Shown: positions 53,059 through 61,562, numbered from the stretch's first letter. The stretch: DNA of 64,000 bases from Kitasatospora sp. SolWspMP-SS2h (GCF_003259315.1 NZ_QLLT01000025.1:37780-101779); one strand, 5' to 3'. Numbers and translations are program-made. The notes: generated by a model from the sequence alone, not told the origin.

Positions 53059-54639
53059 GTGAGCAAATCTGTCGTACTGATCGCCGAAGAGCTGTCGCCC
53101 GCCACCGTCGACGCGCTGGGCCCCGACTTCGAGATCCGGCACTGCAACGGCGCCGACCGCACCGAGCTGCTGACCGCGATCGCCGACGTCGACGCCGTCC
53201 TGATCCGCTCCGCCACCAAGGTGGACGCCGAGGCGCTGGCCGCCGCCAAGAAGCTGAAGGTCGTCGCCCGGGCCGGCGTCGGCCTGGACAACGTGGACGT
53301 GGCCGCCTCCACCAAGGCCGGCGTGATGGTCGTCAACGCGCCGACCTCGAACATCGTCACCGCCGCCGAGCTGGCCTGCGGCCTGCTGATCTCGGTCGCC
53401 CGCAACATCGCGCCCGCCAACGCCGCGCTCAAGGGCGGCGAGTGGAAGCGCAACAAGTACACCGGCGTCGAGCTGAGCGAGAAGGTGCTCGGCGTGGTCG
53501 GCCTCGGCCGGATCGGCGTGCTAGTCGCGCAGCGGATGTCCGCGTTCGGCATGAAGATCGTCGCGTACGACCCCTACATCCAGGCCGCCCGCGCGGCCCA
53601 GATGGGCGTCAAGCTGCTCTCCCTGGAGGAGCTGCTGGAGGTCGCGGACTTCATCACCGTCCACCTCCCGAAGACCCCGGAGACCATCGGCCTGATCGGC
53701 GACGAGGCGCTGCACAAGGTCAAGCCGAGCGTGCGGATCGTCAACGCGGCCCGCGGCGGCATCGTCGACGAGGACGCGCTGCTGCGCGCCCTCCAGGAGG
53801 GCCGGGTCGCCGGCGCCGGCCTGGACGTGTACGCCAAGGAGCCGTGCACCGACTCGCCGCTGTTCGCCTTCGACAACGTGGTCGCCACCCCGCACCTGGG
53901 CGCCTCCACCGACGAGGCGCAGGAGAAGGCCGGCATCGCGGTCGCCCGCTCGGTGCGCCTGGCGCTGGCCGGCGAGCTGGTGCCGGACGCGGTCAACGTC
54001 CAGGGCGGCGTGATCGCCGAGGACGTCCGCCCGGGCCTGCCGCTGGCCGAGAAGCTCGGCCGGATCTTCACCGCGCTGGCCGGCGAGGTCGCCGTCCGGC
54101 TGGACGTCGAGGTCCGCGGCGAGATCACCCAGCACGACGTCAAGGTGCTCGAACTCTCCGCGCTGAAGGGCGTGTTCGAGGACGTGGTGGCCGAGACGGT
54201 GTCCTACGTCAACGCCCCGCTGTTCGCCCAGGAGCGCGGCGTCGAGGTGCGGCTGACCACCTCCAGCGAGTCGCCCGAGCACCGCAACGTGATCACCGTG
54301 CGCGGCACCCTGGCCGACGGCGGCGAGGTGTCGATCTCCGGCACCCTGTCCGGCCCGAAGCAGGCCCAGAAGATCGTCGGCGTGGACGGCTTCGACGTCG
54401 ACGTGGCGCTCACCGACCACATGGCGTTCTTCCACTACCAGGACCGCCCCGGCGTGGTCGGCACCCTGGGCCGCATCCTCGGCGACGCGGGCATCAACAT
54501 CGCCGGCATGCAGGTCGCCCGGGACGGCGACAGCGCGCTGGCCTCGATCACCGTGGACAGCGAGGTCTCCCCGGAGGTCCTGTCCGAGATCGCGACCGCG
54601 ATCGGCGCCAAGTTCGCCCGCTCGGTGAACCTGGGCTGA
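53059..54639 (+). CDS. serA: D-3-phosphoglycerate dehydrogenase
   Basis: First committed step of serine synthesis, oxidising 3-phosphoglycerate with NAD. The product is 526 aa from the GTG at 53059, with AAGGA 9 nt upstream. The NAD motif is VVGLGRIGVLVAQRM (about 143), and catalytic Arg, Glu and His lie in NAARGGIVDEDAL, the following helix and TPHLGASTDEAQ. An allosteric substrate-binding domain (about 320-450) and a C-terminal ACT domain (about 455-526, HYQDRPGVVGTLG) make it the long, serine-inhibited type. Confidence 0.96.
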   Translation: MSKSVVLIAEELSPATVDALGPDFEIRHCNGADRTELLTAIADVDAVLIRSATKVDAEALAAAKKLKVVARAGVGLDNVDVAASTKAGVMVVNAPTSNIVTAAELACGLLISVARNIAPANAALKGGEWKRNKYTGVELSEKVLGVVGLGRIGVLVAQRMSAFGMKIVAYDPYIQAARAAQMGVKLLSLEELLEVADFITVHLPKTPETIGLIGDEALHKVKPSVRIVNAARGGIVDEDALLRALQEGRVAGAGLDVYAKEPCTDSPLFAFDNVVATPHLGASTDEAQEKAGIAVARSVRLALAGELVPDAVNVQGGVIAEDVRPGLPLAEKLGRIFTALAGEVAVRLDVEVRGEITQHDVKVLELSALKGVFEDVVAETVSYVNAPLFAQERGVEVRLTTSSESPEHRNVITVRGTLADGGEVSISGTLSGPKQAQKIVGVDGFDVDVALTDHMAFFHYQDRPGVVGTLGRILGDAGINIAGMQVARDGDSALASITVDSEVSPEVLSEIATAIGAKFARSVNLG

Positions 54640-54653
54640 CGCCCCGGCAGCTC

Positions 54654-54692
54654 CGAACGGCCCTTCCGACCTTGAGGCGGAAGGGCCGTTCG
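54654..54692. terminator. Terminator after serA
   Basis: CGAACGGCCCTTCCG (54654-54668) and CGGAAGGGCCGTTCG (54678-54692) form a perfect 15-bp stem with a 9-nt loop, starting 14 nt after the serA stop. There is no T run. Confidence 0.8.
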
Positions 54693-54720
54693 CATACCCC
54701 GGCGTGAACTCCGTCTCAGA

Positions 54721-54738
54721 TACTAGGAAATCCAAGTA
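54721..54738. promoter_or_regulatory. 18-bp near-palindrome TACTAGGAAATCCAAGTA
   Basis: Only the central and a pair of inner positions break symmetry (TACT-GGA....TCC-AGTA). It sits in an AT-rich patch of an otherwise very G+C-rich gap and looks like an operator. The TACT...AGTA half-sites recall HxlR or MarR type operators, but no regulator is assigned. Confidence 0.45.
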
Positions 54739-54768
54739 AATCTGCTGACCTCGCGGCCCCGCCGTCGT

Positions 54769-54789
54769 ACCGTGGAGTAGTCCTACGGT
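54769..54789. promoter_or_regulatory. Second quasi-palindrome ACCGT...ACGGT
   Basis: ACCGT at 54769-54773 mirrors ACGGT at 54785-54789, with partial symmetry between. It lies 30 bp from the first palindrome and 130 bp upstream of a small gene. It may be a second operator or a -10 region (TACGGT). Confidence 0.35.
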
Positions 54790-54917
54790 GAGCCACCCCC
54801 GCAACGACGGGGCGAGCGGCCCGTACGGCCCGTACGCGGTGCGGCAGGCGATCCCTGCTCGGCGTACCCCCTCACCCCGCCAGCGCGCCGTCGCGCCCCC
54901 GCACCAAGGAGCCCGGT

Positions 54918-55091
54918 ATGCCGTTCGTCGCAGACCGCACCACCGCCCCCGCCGCCGCCGCCGAGACCGCCACCGCCGCCCGCCCCGCGGCCCGCCGCCG
55001 CCGCCGCGCCGTCCCGGCCGACCCGCGCACCGCGGCCGCCCTGCAGCGCGCCCTCGACCGCCGCGACAACGGCGCCCAGGTGACCGACTGA
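54918..55091 (+). CDS. Small Ala/Arg-rich protein (57 aa)
   Basis: A 57-aa frame with a strong AAGGAG 6 nt before the ATG at 54918. The sequence starts MPFVADRTTAPAAAA, has a basic ARRRRRAV centre and ends LQRALDRRDNGAQVTD. Third positions are almost all G or C, as in real genes here. The end of the frame is followed closely by the S8 protease promoter. No known domain. Function unknown; it may be a small DNA- or RNA-binding protein. Confidence 0.6.
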   Translation: MPFVADRTTAPAAAAETATAARPAARRRRRAVPADPRTAAALQRALDRRDNGAQVTD

Positions 55092-55174
55092 CCACCGACC
55101 CCGCTGCTGCGCCGGACGGGTGACGGGCCGTCACCCGTGCGGTGAACCTCCCCGCCCGGCCCGGCGGCGGCTCC

Positions 55175-55180
55175 TACCTT
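55175..55180 (+). promoter_or_regulatory. -10 element (TACCTT) of the S8 protease gene
   Basis: TACCTT ends 6 nt before the GTG at 55187, so the transcript is probably leaderless. This also argues for the GTG at 55187 over a GTG at 55142. Confidence 0.55.
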
Positions 55181-55186
55181 GGGGCC

Positions 55187-58100
55187 GTGCGCACCCCTCT
55201 CGGCCTCCTCGCCGCCCTCGCCCTGCTCGCCCCGGCCGCCGTCGTCCCCGCCTCGGCCGCCCAGGCCGCCGGCCCGGACGGACCCCGCACCACCGTGTTC
55301 GTGGAGCTCGACACCGAGCCCGCCGCCACCGCCTGGCAGCGGGCCCGGGACGACGCCCGCCGCGAGCTGCGCACCCCCGACCAGACCCGGCGCGCCGCCG
55401 CCACCGCCGGACAGGCCCAACGGGCCGTCGCGGAACGCTCGTTGGACGCGCTCACCGCGGCCCTGCGGCGCGCCGTCCCGGACGCCCGCCCGCTCTACCG
55501 CACCCGCACCCTGGTCAGCGGCCTCGCCCTGCGGCTGCCCGCCGCCGAACTGCCCCGGCTGGCCGCCCTGCCCGGGGTCCGCGCGGTGCGCCCCGTCACG
55601 CCCAAGCGGCGCGCCAACGGGTACTCGGTGCCGCTCACCGGCGCCCCGCAGGTCTGGGACGGCCCCGAGGGCCGCACCGGCGAGGGCGTCCGGATCGGCG
55701 TCGTCGACTCCGGCATCGACTACACCCACGCCGACTTCGGCGGCCCCGGCACCGCCGGGGCGTACCGCGCGGTGGACGGCGCCGCGCCCCCGCCCGCCGG
55801 GCTGTTCCCCAACGCCAAGGTGGTCGGCGGCAGGGACCTGGTCGGCGACGACTACGACCCCGACCCGGCCGCCGCCCACTACCAGCCCGACCCGCACCCC
55901 GACGACAACCCGCTCGACTGCGCCGCCAACGGCCACGGCACCCACGTGGCCGGCACCGCCGCCGGGTACGGCGTCACCGCCGACGGCGGGACCTACCGCG
56001 GCCCCTACCGGCCCGGCCTGGACCCGGCCGGCTTCCGGGTCGCCCCCGGCGCGGCCCCCGGCGCCCAGCTCTACGCGATCAAGGTGTTCGGCTGCGAGGG
56101 CTCCACCGACCAGCTCGCCGCCGCCCTCGACCTGGCCGCCGACCCGGACGGCGACGGCGACCCGTCCGACCGCCTCGACGTGGTCAACCTCTCGCTCGGC
56201 AGCCCCTACGGCCGCCCCGGCGACGCCGACGCGCTGGCCGCCGACCGGCTCGCCGCGCTCGGCACCGTGGTGGTCGCCGCCGCCGGCAACGAGGGCGACG
56301 TGTACGGCGTCGGCGGCAGCCCCGGCACCGCCGCCCGGGTGCTCACCGCCGCCGCCTCGGTCGACCCGCACGGCGACGCCGACGGCGTCACCGTGCTCGC
56401 CCCCACCGCCCTGGCCGGGGACGTCCCCGCGCACTGGAGCAGCAAGTACACCCACTGGGACGACACCGAGGTCAGCGGCGAACTCGCCGTCCCCGCCGAC
56501 CAGTCGGACGGCTGCGCGCCCTTCTCGCCCGCCGACGCCGACCGGCTGCGCGGCAAGGTCGCCGTCCTGCGCTGGACCACCAAGGACCCGGACCGGGCCT
56601 GCGGCTCCGCCCCGCGCGCCGACCACGCCGCCGACGCCGGCGCCGTCGGCACGCTGTTCGCCGCCGACGGCGACAACCTCGGCGAGATCGCCGGCGACGA
56701 CCGGATCCCGGCCGCGATCCTGGCCCGCGCCGACGGGCAGCGGCTGCTCGACGCCGCCGCGCACGGCCCGGTCGCCGTCCGGCTCGCCACCCCCGGCAAC
56801 CCGCTGCACGGCGCCGTCCCGCAGGACCAGCCGGAGCGCACCGACACCCTGGCCTCCTTCACCTCCCGCGGCATCGGCGTCGACGGCGTCGTCAAGCCCG
56901 ACCTGGCCGCCCCCGGCGAGACCATCTGGTCCGCCAAGGCGGGCACCGGCACCGGCGGCATGCGCGAGGACGGCACCTCGATGGCCACCCCGCACCTGGC
57001 CGGCCTGGCCGCCCTCGTCCGCTCCGCGCACCCCGACTACGACGCGGCCCAGGTCAAGGCCGCGCTGATGGACACCGCCACCGACACCTACCCGCACGAC
57101 GGCCGCACCGGCCCGGTGTACGGCCCCGAGCGCACCGGCAGCGGCCGGGTCCGGGTCGACGCCGCCATCCGCACCCCCGTGCTCGCGTACGGCGCGCAGA
57201 CCGACGGCGCGGTCGGCGTCTCCTTCGGCGTGGTCGAGGCCACCGGCGCCGCCACCGCCACCCGCGCGGTGACCGTCCGCAACCTCGGCGACCGCCCGCT
57301 CGGGTACGCCACCGGCTACGCGCCCGCCACCGCGCTGCCCGGCGCGTCCTTCGGGATCTCGCCCGCCCGGGTCGACCTGCCGCCGCACGGCAGCGCCACC
57401 GTCACCGTCACCCTCCGGCTCGGCCCCGACCTCGGCCGGGCCCCCGACCCCACCCTCGACCTGCTCCAGGCCGGACACGCCCGCAGCTACCGCGGCGAAC
57501 TCTCCGGCCGGCTCACCCTCACCCCCGCCGACGACACCCTCCCGCCGCTGCGCGTCCCGCTGTTCGCCGCCCCGCGCGCCGCCTCCGCCACCACCGTGCT
57601 CGGCACCGCCGCCACCTTCGCCGTCTCCGGCGCCCCGCGCCCCGGCCTGCTCAGCGTCCTGCAGCCCGGCGGCGAAGGACCGCGCTGGCCGGACTGCCCC
57701 GCCGCCGACACCGACCCCTGCGTCGACGACCCCGCCGAGCGCTCCGCGAACCTGCGCCGCGCCGCCGCCGCCGTCGACGGCCACGGCACCCTCTACCTCG
57801 CCGCCGTCCTGTGGGCCCCCGCCGCCACCCCCGCCGGCGCCCTCGGCGTGCGCGCCTCGCTGGACGCCGACGGCGACGGCACCCCCGACGCCACCGTGGT
57901 CGCCGACCGCCTCCCCGGCAGCGACGCCCTGGTCGCCCGCACCCTGGACGCCCGCACCGGCGCCGAACTCGACGTCCAGCCGCTCAACGGCCGCTGGGGC
58001 GACACCGACACCGCCCTGCTCGACTCCGACACCCTCCTGCTCCCCGTCCGCCTCACCGCCCTCCCCCCGCTCACCCACCCCCGCTACACCCTCTGGACCG

Positions 58101-58294
58101 CCCCCTCCGAGGACCCCGCCGACGCCCTCGCCACCCTCGGCCCCTACCCCCTCGATCCCGCCCTCCCCACCCCCGTCCTCACCCCCGTCCACCCCGGCCA
58201 GGTCCTGCACACCCCGCTGCCCGCCGCCCTGGTCCTCCACCACCTCAACCCGACCGGCGACCGCGTCCAGCTCCTCACCCCGAACGGCGGCTGA
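55187..58294 (+). CDS. Secreted subtilisin-like S8 serine peptidase
   Basis: A 1035-aa exported protease from the GTG at 55187. A Sec signal (RTPLGLLAALALLAPAAV, cut near ASAAQA) is followed by an I9-like propeptide. The S8 catalytic domain has Asp in GVVDSGIDYTHADF (about 186), His in NGHGTHVAGTAAG (about 257) and Ser in GTSMATPHLAGLAAL (about 600). A PA domain insert (about 400-540) lies between His and Ser. About 400 C-terminal residues of beta-rich, fibronectin-like repeats follow. It is unlinked in function to the amino acid genes around it. Confidence 0.92.
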   Translation: MRTPLGLLAALALLAPAAVVPASAAQAAGPDGPRTTVFVELDTEPAATAWQRARDDARRELRTPDQTRRAAATAGQAQRAVAERSLDALTAALRRAVPDARPLYRTRTLVSGLALRLPAAELPRLAALPGVRAVRPVTPKRRANGYSVPLTGAPQVWDGPEGRTGEGVRIGVVDSGIDYTHADFGGPGTAGAYRAVDGAAPPPAGLFPNAKVVGGRDLVGDDYDPDPAAAHYQPDPHPDDNPLDCAANGHGTHVAGTAAGYGVTADGGTYRGPYRPGLDPAGFRVAPGAAPGAQLYAIKVFGCEGSTDQLAAALDLAADPDGDGDPSDRLDVVNLSLGSPYGRPGDADALAADRLAALGTVVVAAAGNEGDVYGVGGSPGTAARVLTAAASVDPHGDADGVTVLAPTALAGDVPAHWSSKYTHWDDTEVSGELAVPADQSDGCAPFSPADADRLRGKVAVLRWTTKDPDRACGSAPRADHAADAGAVGTLFAADGDNLGEIAGDDRIPAAILARADGQRLLDAAAHGPVAVRLATPGNPLHGAVPQDQPERTDTLASFTSRGIGVDGVVKPDLAAPGETIWSAKAGTGTGGMREDGTSMATPHLAGLAALVRSAHPDYDAAQVKAALMDTATDTYPHDGRTGPVYGPERTGSGRVRVDAAIRTPVLAYGAQTDGAVGVSFGVVEATGAATATRAVTVRNLGDRPLGYATGYAPATALPGASFGISPARVDLPPHGSATVTVTLRLGPDLGRAPDPTLDLLQAGHARSYRGELSGRLTLTPADDTLPPLRVPLFAAPRAASATTVLGTAATFAVSGAPRPGLLSVLQPGGEGPRWPDCPAADTDPCVDDPAERSANLRRAAAAVDGHGTLYLAAVLWAPAATPAGALGVRASLDADGDGTPDATVVADRLPGSDALVARTLDARTGAELDVQPLNGRWGDTDTALLDSDTLLLPVRLTALPPLTHPRYTLWTAPSEDPADALATLGPYPLDPALPTPVLTPVHPGQVLHTPLPAALVLHHLNPTGDRVQLLTPNGG

Positions 58295-58357
58295 CCGGTC
58301 CGACCGTCCGGCCGTCCGGATGGTGGACGGTGTGTGCTCAGGCCGTGGGACGGGTTG

Positions 58358-58363
58358 TAGTGT
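58358..58363 (+). promoter_or_regulatory. -10 element (TAGTGT) of leuB
   Basis: TAGTGT ends 7 nt before the ATG at 58371 and there is no Shine-Dalgarno sequence, so leuB mRNA is probably leaderless. Confidence 0.55.
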
Positions 58364-58370
58364 CCGATTT

Positions 58371-59408
58371 ATGTCTCGCACCATTCGTCTCGCAGTGATC
58401 CCGGGTGACGGCATCGGCCAGGAGGTCGTGGCCGAGGGCCTCAAGGTGCTCCGCACCGCCCTGCCCTCCGACGTCAAGCTGGAGACCACCGAGTACGACC
58501 TCGGCGCACGGCTCTACCACCGGACGGGGGAGACCCTCCCCGACGCGGTGCTGGAGGAGATCAAGGGGCAGGACGCGATCCTGCTCGGCGCCATCGGCGA
58601 CCCCAGCGTGCCGTCCGGCGTGCTGGAGCGCGGGCTGCTGCTGAAGCTGCGCTTCGCCTTCAACCAGTACATCAACCTGCGTCCGGGCAAGCTGTTCCCG
58701 AACGTGAAGTCGCCGCTGGCCGGCGACCCGGAGATCGACTTCGTGGTGGTCCGCGAGGGCACCGAGGGCCCGTACGTCGGCAACGGCGGCACGCTGCGCA
58801 CCGGCACCCCGCAGGAGGTCGCCACCGAGGTCTCGCTGAACACCGCGTACGGCATCGAGCGGGTGGTCCGGGACGCGTACCGCCGGGCCCAGGGCCGGCC
58901 GCGCAAGAAGCTCACGCTGGTCCACAAGAACAACGTGCTGGTGCACGCCGGCCACCTGTGGACCCGGATCTTCCAGCAGGTCGGCCAGGAGTTCCCCGAG
59001 GTCACCACCGACTACCTGCACGTGGACGCGGCGACGATCTTCTTCGTCACCCAGCCCGAGCGCTTCGACGTGATCGTCACCGACAACCTGTTCGGCGACA
59101 TCATCACCGACCTCGCCGCGGCCGTCACCGGCGGCATCGGCCTGGCCGCGTCCGGCAACATCAACCCGGACGGGGAGTTCCCGTCGATGTTCGAGCCGGT
59201 GCACGGCTCCGCCCCGGACATCGCCGGCCAGGGCAAGGCCGACCCGACCGCCACGGTCCTCTCGGTCGCCATGCTGCTGGAGCACCTCGGCTTCGCCGCC
59301 GAGGCCGCCCGGGTCGAGGACGCGGTCGCCGCGGACCTCGCCGCCCGCTCCGGCGCCCGCTCCACCTCCGAGGTCGGCGACGCGCTCGCCGCCCGAGTAT
59401 CCGGCTGA
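58371..59408 (+). CDS. leuB: 3-Isopropylmalate dehydrogenase
   Basis: NAD-dependent oxidative decarboxylation in leucine synthesis. The product is 345 aa from the ATG at 58371 (MSRTIRLAVIPGDGIGQEV); a start at 58320 is unlikely because the leaderless promoter lies inside it. Catalytic Tyr and Lys lie in TEGPYVGNGG and LVHKNNVLVHAG, and Asp ligands in TDNLFGDIITDLAA. The NAD site EPVHGSAPDIAGQGKADP is typical of the family. The leucine genes leuA and leuCD are not in the window. Confidence 0.95.
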   Translation: MSRTIRLAVIPGDGIGQEVVAEGLKVLRTALPSDVKLETTEYDLGARLYHRTGETLPDAVLEEIKGQDAILLGAIGDPSVPSGVLERGLLLKLRFAFNQYINLRPGKLFPNVKSPLAGDPEIDFVVVREGTEGPYVGNGGTLRTGTPQEVATEVSLNTAYGIERVVRDAYRRAQGRPRKKLTLVHKNNVLVHAGHLWTRIFQQVGQEFPEVTTDYLHVDAATIFFVTQPERFDVIVTDNLFGDIITDLAAAVTGGIGLAASGNINPDGEFPSMFEPVHGSAPDIAGQGKADPTATVLSVAMLLEHLGFAAEAARVEDAVAADLAARSGARSTSEVGDALAARVSG

Positions 59409-59435
59409 CCGGCCGGAAGACAGTCTCCGGCCGGT
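59408..59435 (+). terminator. Hairpin after leuB
   Basis: ACCGGCCGGA (59408-59417) pairs with TCCGGCCGGT (59426-59435), beginning at the last base of the leuB stop codon. No T run. It probably ends or attenuates the leuB transcript. Confidence 0.5.
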
Positions 59436-59473
59436 GGGCCGGTTCATAGCGCGAGCACAGCCGCCCGGCTGTT

Positions 59474-59517
59474 CGGCACGGCCCTCTGGATGCGAGTATC
59501 GACAGTGGGCCGTGCCG
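59474..59517. repeat. 11-bp perfect inverted repeat upstream of ilvE
   Basis: CGGCACGGCCC (59474-59484) and GGGCCGTGCCG (59507-59517) flank a 22-nt segment containing GAGTAT, which may be a -10 element. It could be an operator pair around the promoter, or a leader hairpin. Confidence 0.45.
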
Positions 59518-59582
59518 TCATGCGTTCCCCCGCCCTGACGGTTGGAGGCCCAGCCCAACCCCACGGTGAAGGACAGACAGCC

Positions 59583-60695
59583 ATGAGCACGCCCACCCCG
59601 GCGCCCATCACGTTCGACCTCAAGCCCTCCGCACACCCCCTGTCCGACGAGGAGCGCGAGGCCCGACTGGCCACCCCCGGTTTCGGCCGCGTCTTCACCG
59701 ACCACATGGTGACCGTCCGCTGGACCGAGGGCCTGGGCTGGCACGACGCCCGGCTGACGCCGTACGCCCCGCTGGAGATCGACCCGGCCAACATGACGCT
59801 GCACTACGGCCAGTCGATCTTCGAGGGGCTCAAGGCGTACCGGCAGGCCGACGGCTCGATCGCCACCTTCCGCCCGGAGGCCAACGCCGCCCGCTTCCAG
59901 GCCTCCGCCCGTCGGCTGGCGATGCCCGAGCTGCCGGTCGAGACCTTCGTCGAGGCCGTCGAGCTGCTCGTCCAGCAGGACCGCGACTGGGTGCCGAACC
60001 AGCCCGAGCAGAGCCTCTACCTGCGGCCGTTCATGTTCGCCACCGAGGTCGGCCTGGGCGTGCGCCCCGCCAACTCCTACCTCTTCATGATCATCGCCTC
60101 GCCGGCCGGCGCGTACTTCTCCGGCGGGGTCAAGCCGGTCTCGGTCTGGCTCTCCGAGGACTACGTCCGCGCCGCGCCCGGCGGCACCGGCGCCGCCAAG
60201 TGCGCCGGCAACTACGCGGCCTCGCTGGTCGCCCAGGCCGAGGCCGCCGCCAAGGGCTGCGACCAGGTGGTCTGGCTCGACGCCACCGAGCACAGGTGGG
60301 TCGAGGAGATGGGCGGCATGAACCTCTACTTCGTGCTCGGCGAGGGCGAGGACGCCACCGTCGTCACCCCCGAGCTCTCCGGCTCCCTGCTCCCCGGCAT
60401 CACCCGCGACTCGCTGCTCGCCCTGGCCGCCGACCTCGGCCACCGCACCGAGGAGCGGCGGATCTCCACCGACGAGTGGAAGCGCGGCAACGCCGACGGC
60501 ACCATCACCGAGGTCTTCGCCTGCGGCACCGCCGCCGTCATCACCCCCGTCGGCCACGTCAAGTCCGCCACCGCCGACTGGACCGTCGCCACCGGCGAGC
60601 CCGGCCCCGTCACCCTCAAGCTCCGCGAGGCCCTCCTCGCCATCCAGGGCGGCCAGGCCCCCGACACCCACGGCTGGATGCACACCATCGCCTGA
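59583..60695 (+). CDS. ilvE: Branched-chain amino acid aminotransferase
   Basis: PLP enzyme for the last step of Ile, Leu and Val synthesis and the first step of their breakdown. The product is 370 aa from the ATG at 59583, with AAGGA about 9 nt upstream. The fold type IV PLP Lys is in GGTGAAKCAGNYAASL (about 205), EMGGMNLYFV follows, and GTAAVITPVG is the phosphate-binding part. The long type with an N-terminal segment (LSDEEREARLATPGFG) is typical of actinobacteria. Confidence 0.95.
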   Translation: MSTPTPAPITFDLKPSAHPLSDEEREARLATPGFGRVFTDHMVTVRWTEGLGWHDARLTPYAPLEIDPANMTLHYGQSIFEGLKAYRQADGSIATFRPEANAARFQASARRLAMPELPVETFVEAVELLVQQDRDWVPNQPEQSLYLRPFMFATEVGLGVRPANSYLFMIIASPAGAYFSGGVKPVSVWLSEDYVRAAPGGTGAAKCAGNYAASLVAQAEAAAKGCDQVVWLDATEHRWVEEMGGMNLYFVLGEGEDATVVTPELSGSLLPGITRDSLLALAADLGHRTEERRISTDEWKRGNADGTITEVFACGTAAVITPVGHVKSATADWTVATGEPGPVTLKLREALLAIQGGQAPDTHGWMHTIA

Positions 60696-60707
60696 CCCGG
60701 CACCGGT

Positions 60708-60738
60708 GCCCGGGCATTTCATGGCGGAATGCCCGGGC
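60708..60738. terminator. Terminator after ilvE
   Basis: GCCCGGGCATT (60708-60718) and AATGCCCGGGC (60728-60738) form an 11-bp stem with a 9-nt loop, 12 nt after the ilvE stop. No T run. Confidence 0.7.
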
Positions 60739-60793
60739 CCGGTAGCCTCGGAACGCCCCACTCGTTGAACAGCCCGGATCGGAGGGAGTGACG

Positions 60794-61360
60794 ATGAGCG
60801 CCGCGACGTACGACACCGCCGACGTCCACCGCAGCCCGGAGGACGACCTCCTCAAGGCATTCCTCGCCCTGGACACCCCGGAGGGGTTCAAGGCCGAGCT
60901 CTTCGAGGGAGGGATCGTCGTGACGCCACCGCCGGACGGTGACCACGAGGGCGCCATCGGCCGGATCGTCCGCCAGGTGTTCCGGCTGTGCGACGCGGAC
61001 ATCACGTTCGCCGGGAACAAGGGACTGATCGTTCCCGGCGGCAGGTTCATCCCCGACGGGACGTTCGCCCACGAGGGGGCGTTCGACGGCCGGCCCGCGT
61101 GGATGAAGCCGGACGGGATCGTCATGGTCCTGGAGGTCACCTCCAGCAACCCCGCGAAGGACCGCTGGGACAAGCGGAAGGGCTACGCCGCGGCGGGGAT
61201 TCCGCTGTACCTGCTGGTGGACCGCAAGGCCGGCAAGGTGGTGCTGCACAGCCACCCGGAGAGCGGGGAGTACGCCGCCACCACCTCCGTGCCGTTCGGG
61301 GACCCGTTGCCGCTGCCGAAGCCGTTCGGGTTCGACCTGGCGACGGACCGGTTGGCCTGA
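60794..61360 (+). CDS. Uma2 family (DUF820) restriction endonuclease-like protein
   Basis: A 188-aa PD-(D/E)XK-fold protein of the Uma2 family. The ATG at 60794 has GGAGGG 7 nt upstream; a GTG at 60788 is possible. Fold landmarks are ELFEGGIVVTPPPDGDHEGAI (about 37), FIPDGTFAHEGAF with the first acidic residue, and MVLEVTSSNPAKDRWDKRKGYAAAG with the E-x-S core and Lys. The family is abundant in actinobacteria and cyanobacteria but no cellular role is established. Nuclease activity is a family inference. Confidence 0.85.
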   Translation: MSAATYDTADVHRSPEDDLLKAFLALDTPEGFKAELFEGGIVVTPPPDGDHEGAIGRIVRQVFRLCDADITFAGNKGLIVPGGRFIPDGTFAHEGAFDGRPAWMKPDGIVMVLEVTSSNPAKDRWDKRKGYAAAGIPLYLLVDRKAGKVVLHSHPESGEYAATTSVPFGDPLPLPKPFGFDLATDRLA

Positions 61361-61419
61361 CCCGTTCCGGATGGCGAGACGGGCCTTCCGTCCCGCCGGG
61401 CGTGTGCAAGACTGCGAGG

Positions 61420-61470
61420 GTGTCCTCGCTTTCGCTGATGATTAGCAGCAGGCGCGCCGGTCCGCAGTGA
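61420..61470 (+). CDS. Candidate leader peptide upstream of cimA
   Basis: A 16-aa frame from the GTG at 61420 (MSSLSLMISSRRAGPQ) or a 10-aa frame from the ATG at 61438 (MISSRRAGPQ). AAGACT (61408-61413), six bases before the GTG, is a possible -10 element, making the frame leaderless. It ends 57 nt before an intrinsic terminator. Unlike the ilvB leader it is Ser/Arg-rich rather than Ile/Leu/Val-rich, so the sensing rule is unclear. Confidence 0.45.
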   Translation: MSSLSLMISSRRAGPQ

Positions 61471-61527
61471 CCGTTCCACGGCTACACCCAGACCGCGGAG
61501 CGACCACGAGCGTCCAGACCCGCGCGC

Positions 61528-61562
61528 AGACCTCTCGCACCCGCGAGGGGTCTTTTGTTTTG
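61528..61562 (+). terminator. Intrinsic terminator in the cimA leader
   Basis: AGACCTCTCGC (61528-61538) pairs with GCGAGGGGTCT (61543-61553), one G-U pair, and is followed by TTTTGTTTT. It lies 128 bp before the cimA start, so transcription of cimA must pass it. With the leader frame upstream it forms a likely attenuator. Confidence 0.75.

Noticed and set aside
54788..55123. 111-codon frame overlapping the 57-aa small gene
   Set aside because: Pro/Arg-rich shadow without a ribosome site; the alternative frame at 54918 has AAGGAG and proper codon bias.
54872..58489. Minus-strand reading frame of 1205 codons opposite the S8 protease
   Set aside because: Glycine-rich shadow of the protease gene; the plus-strand frame has the full catalytic triad and a signal peptide.
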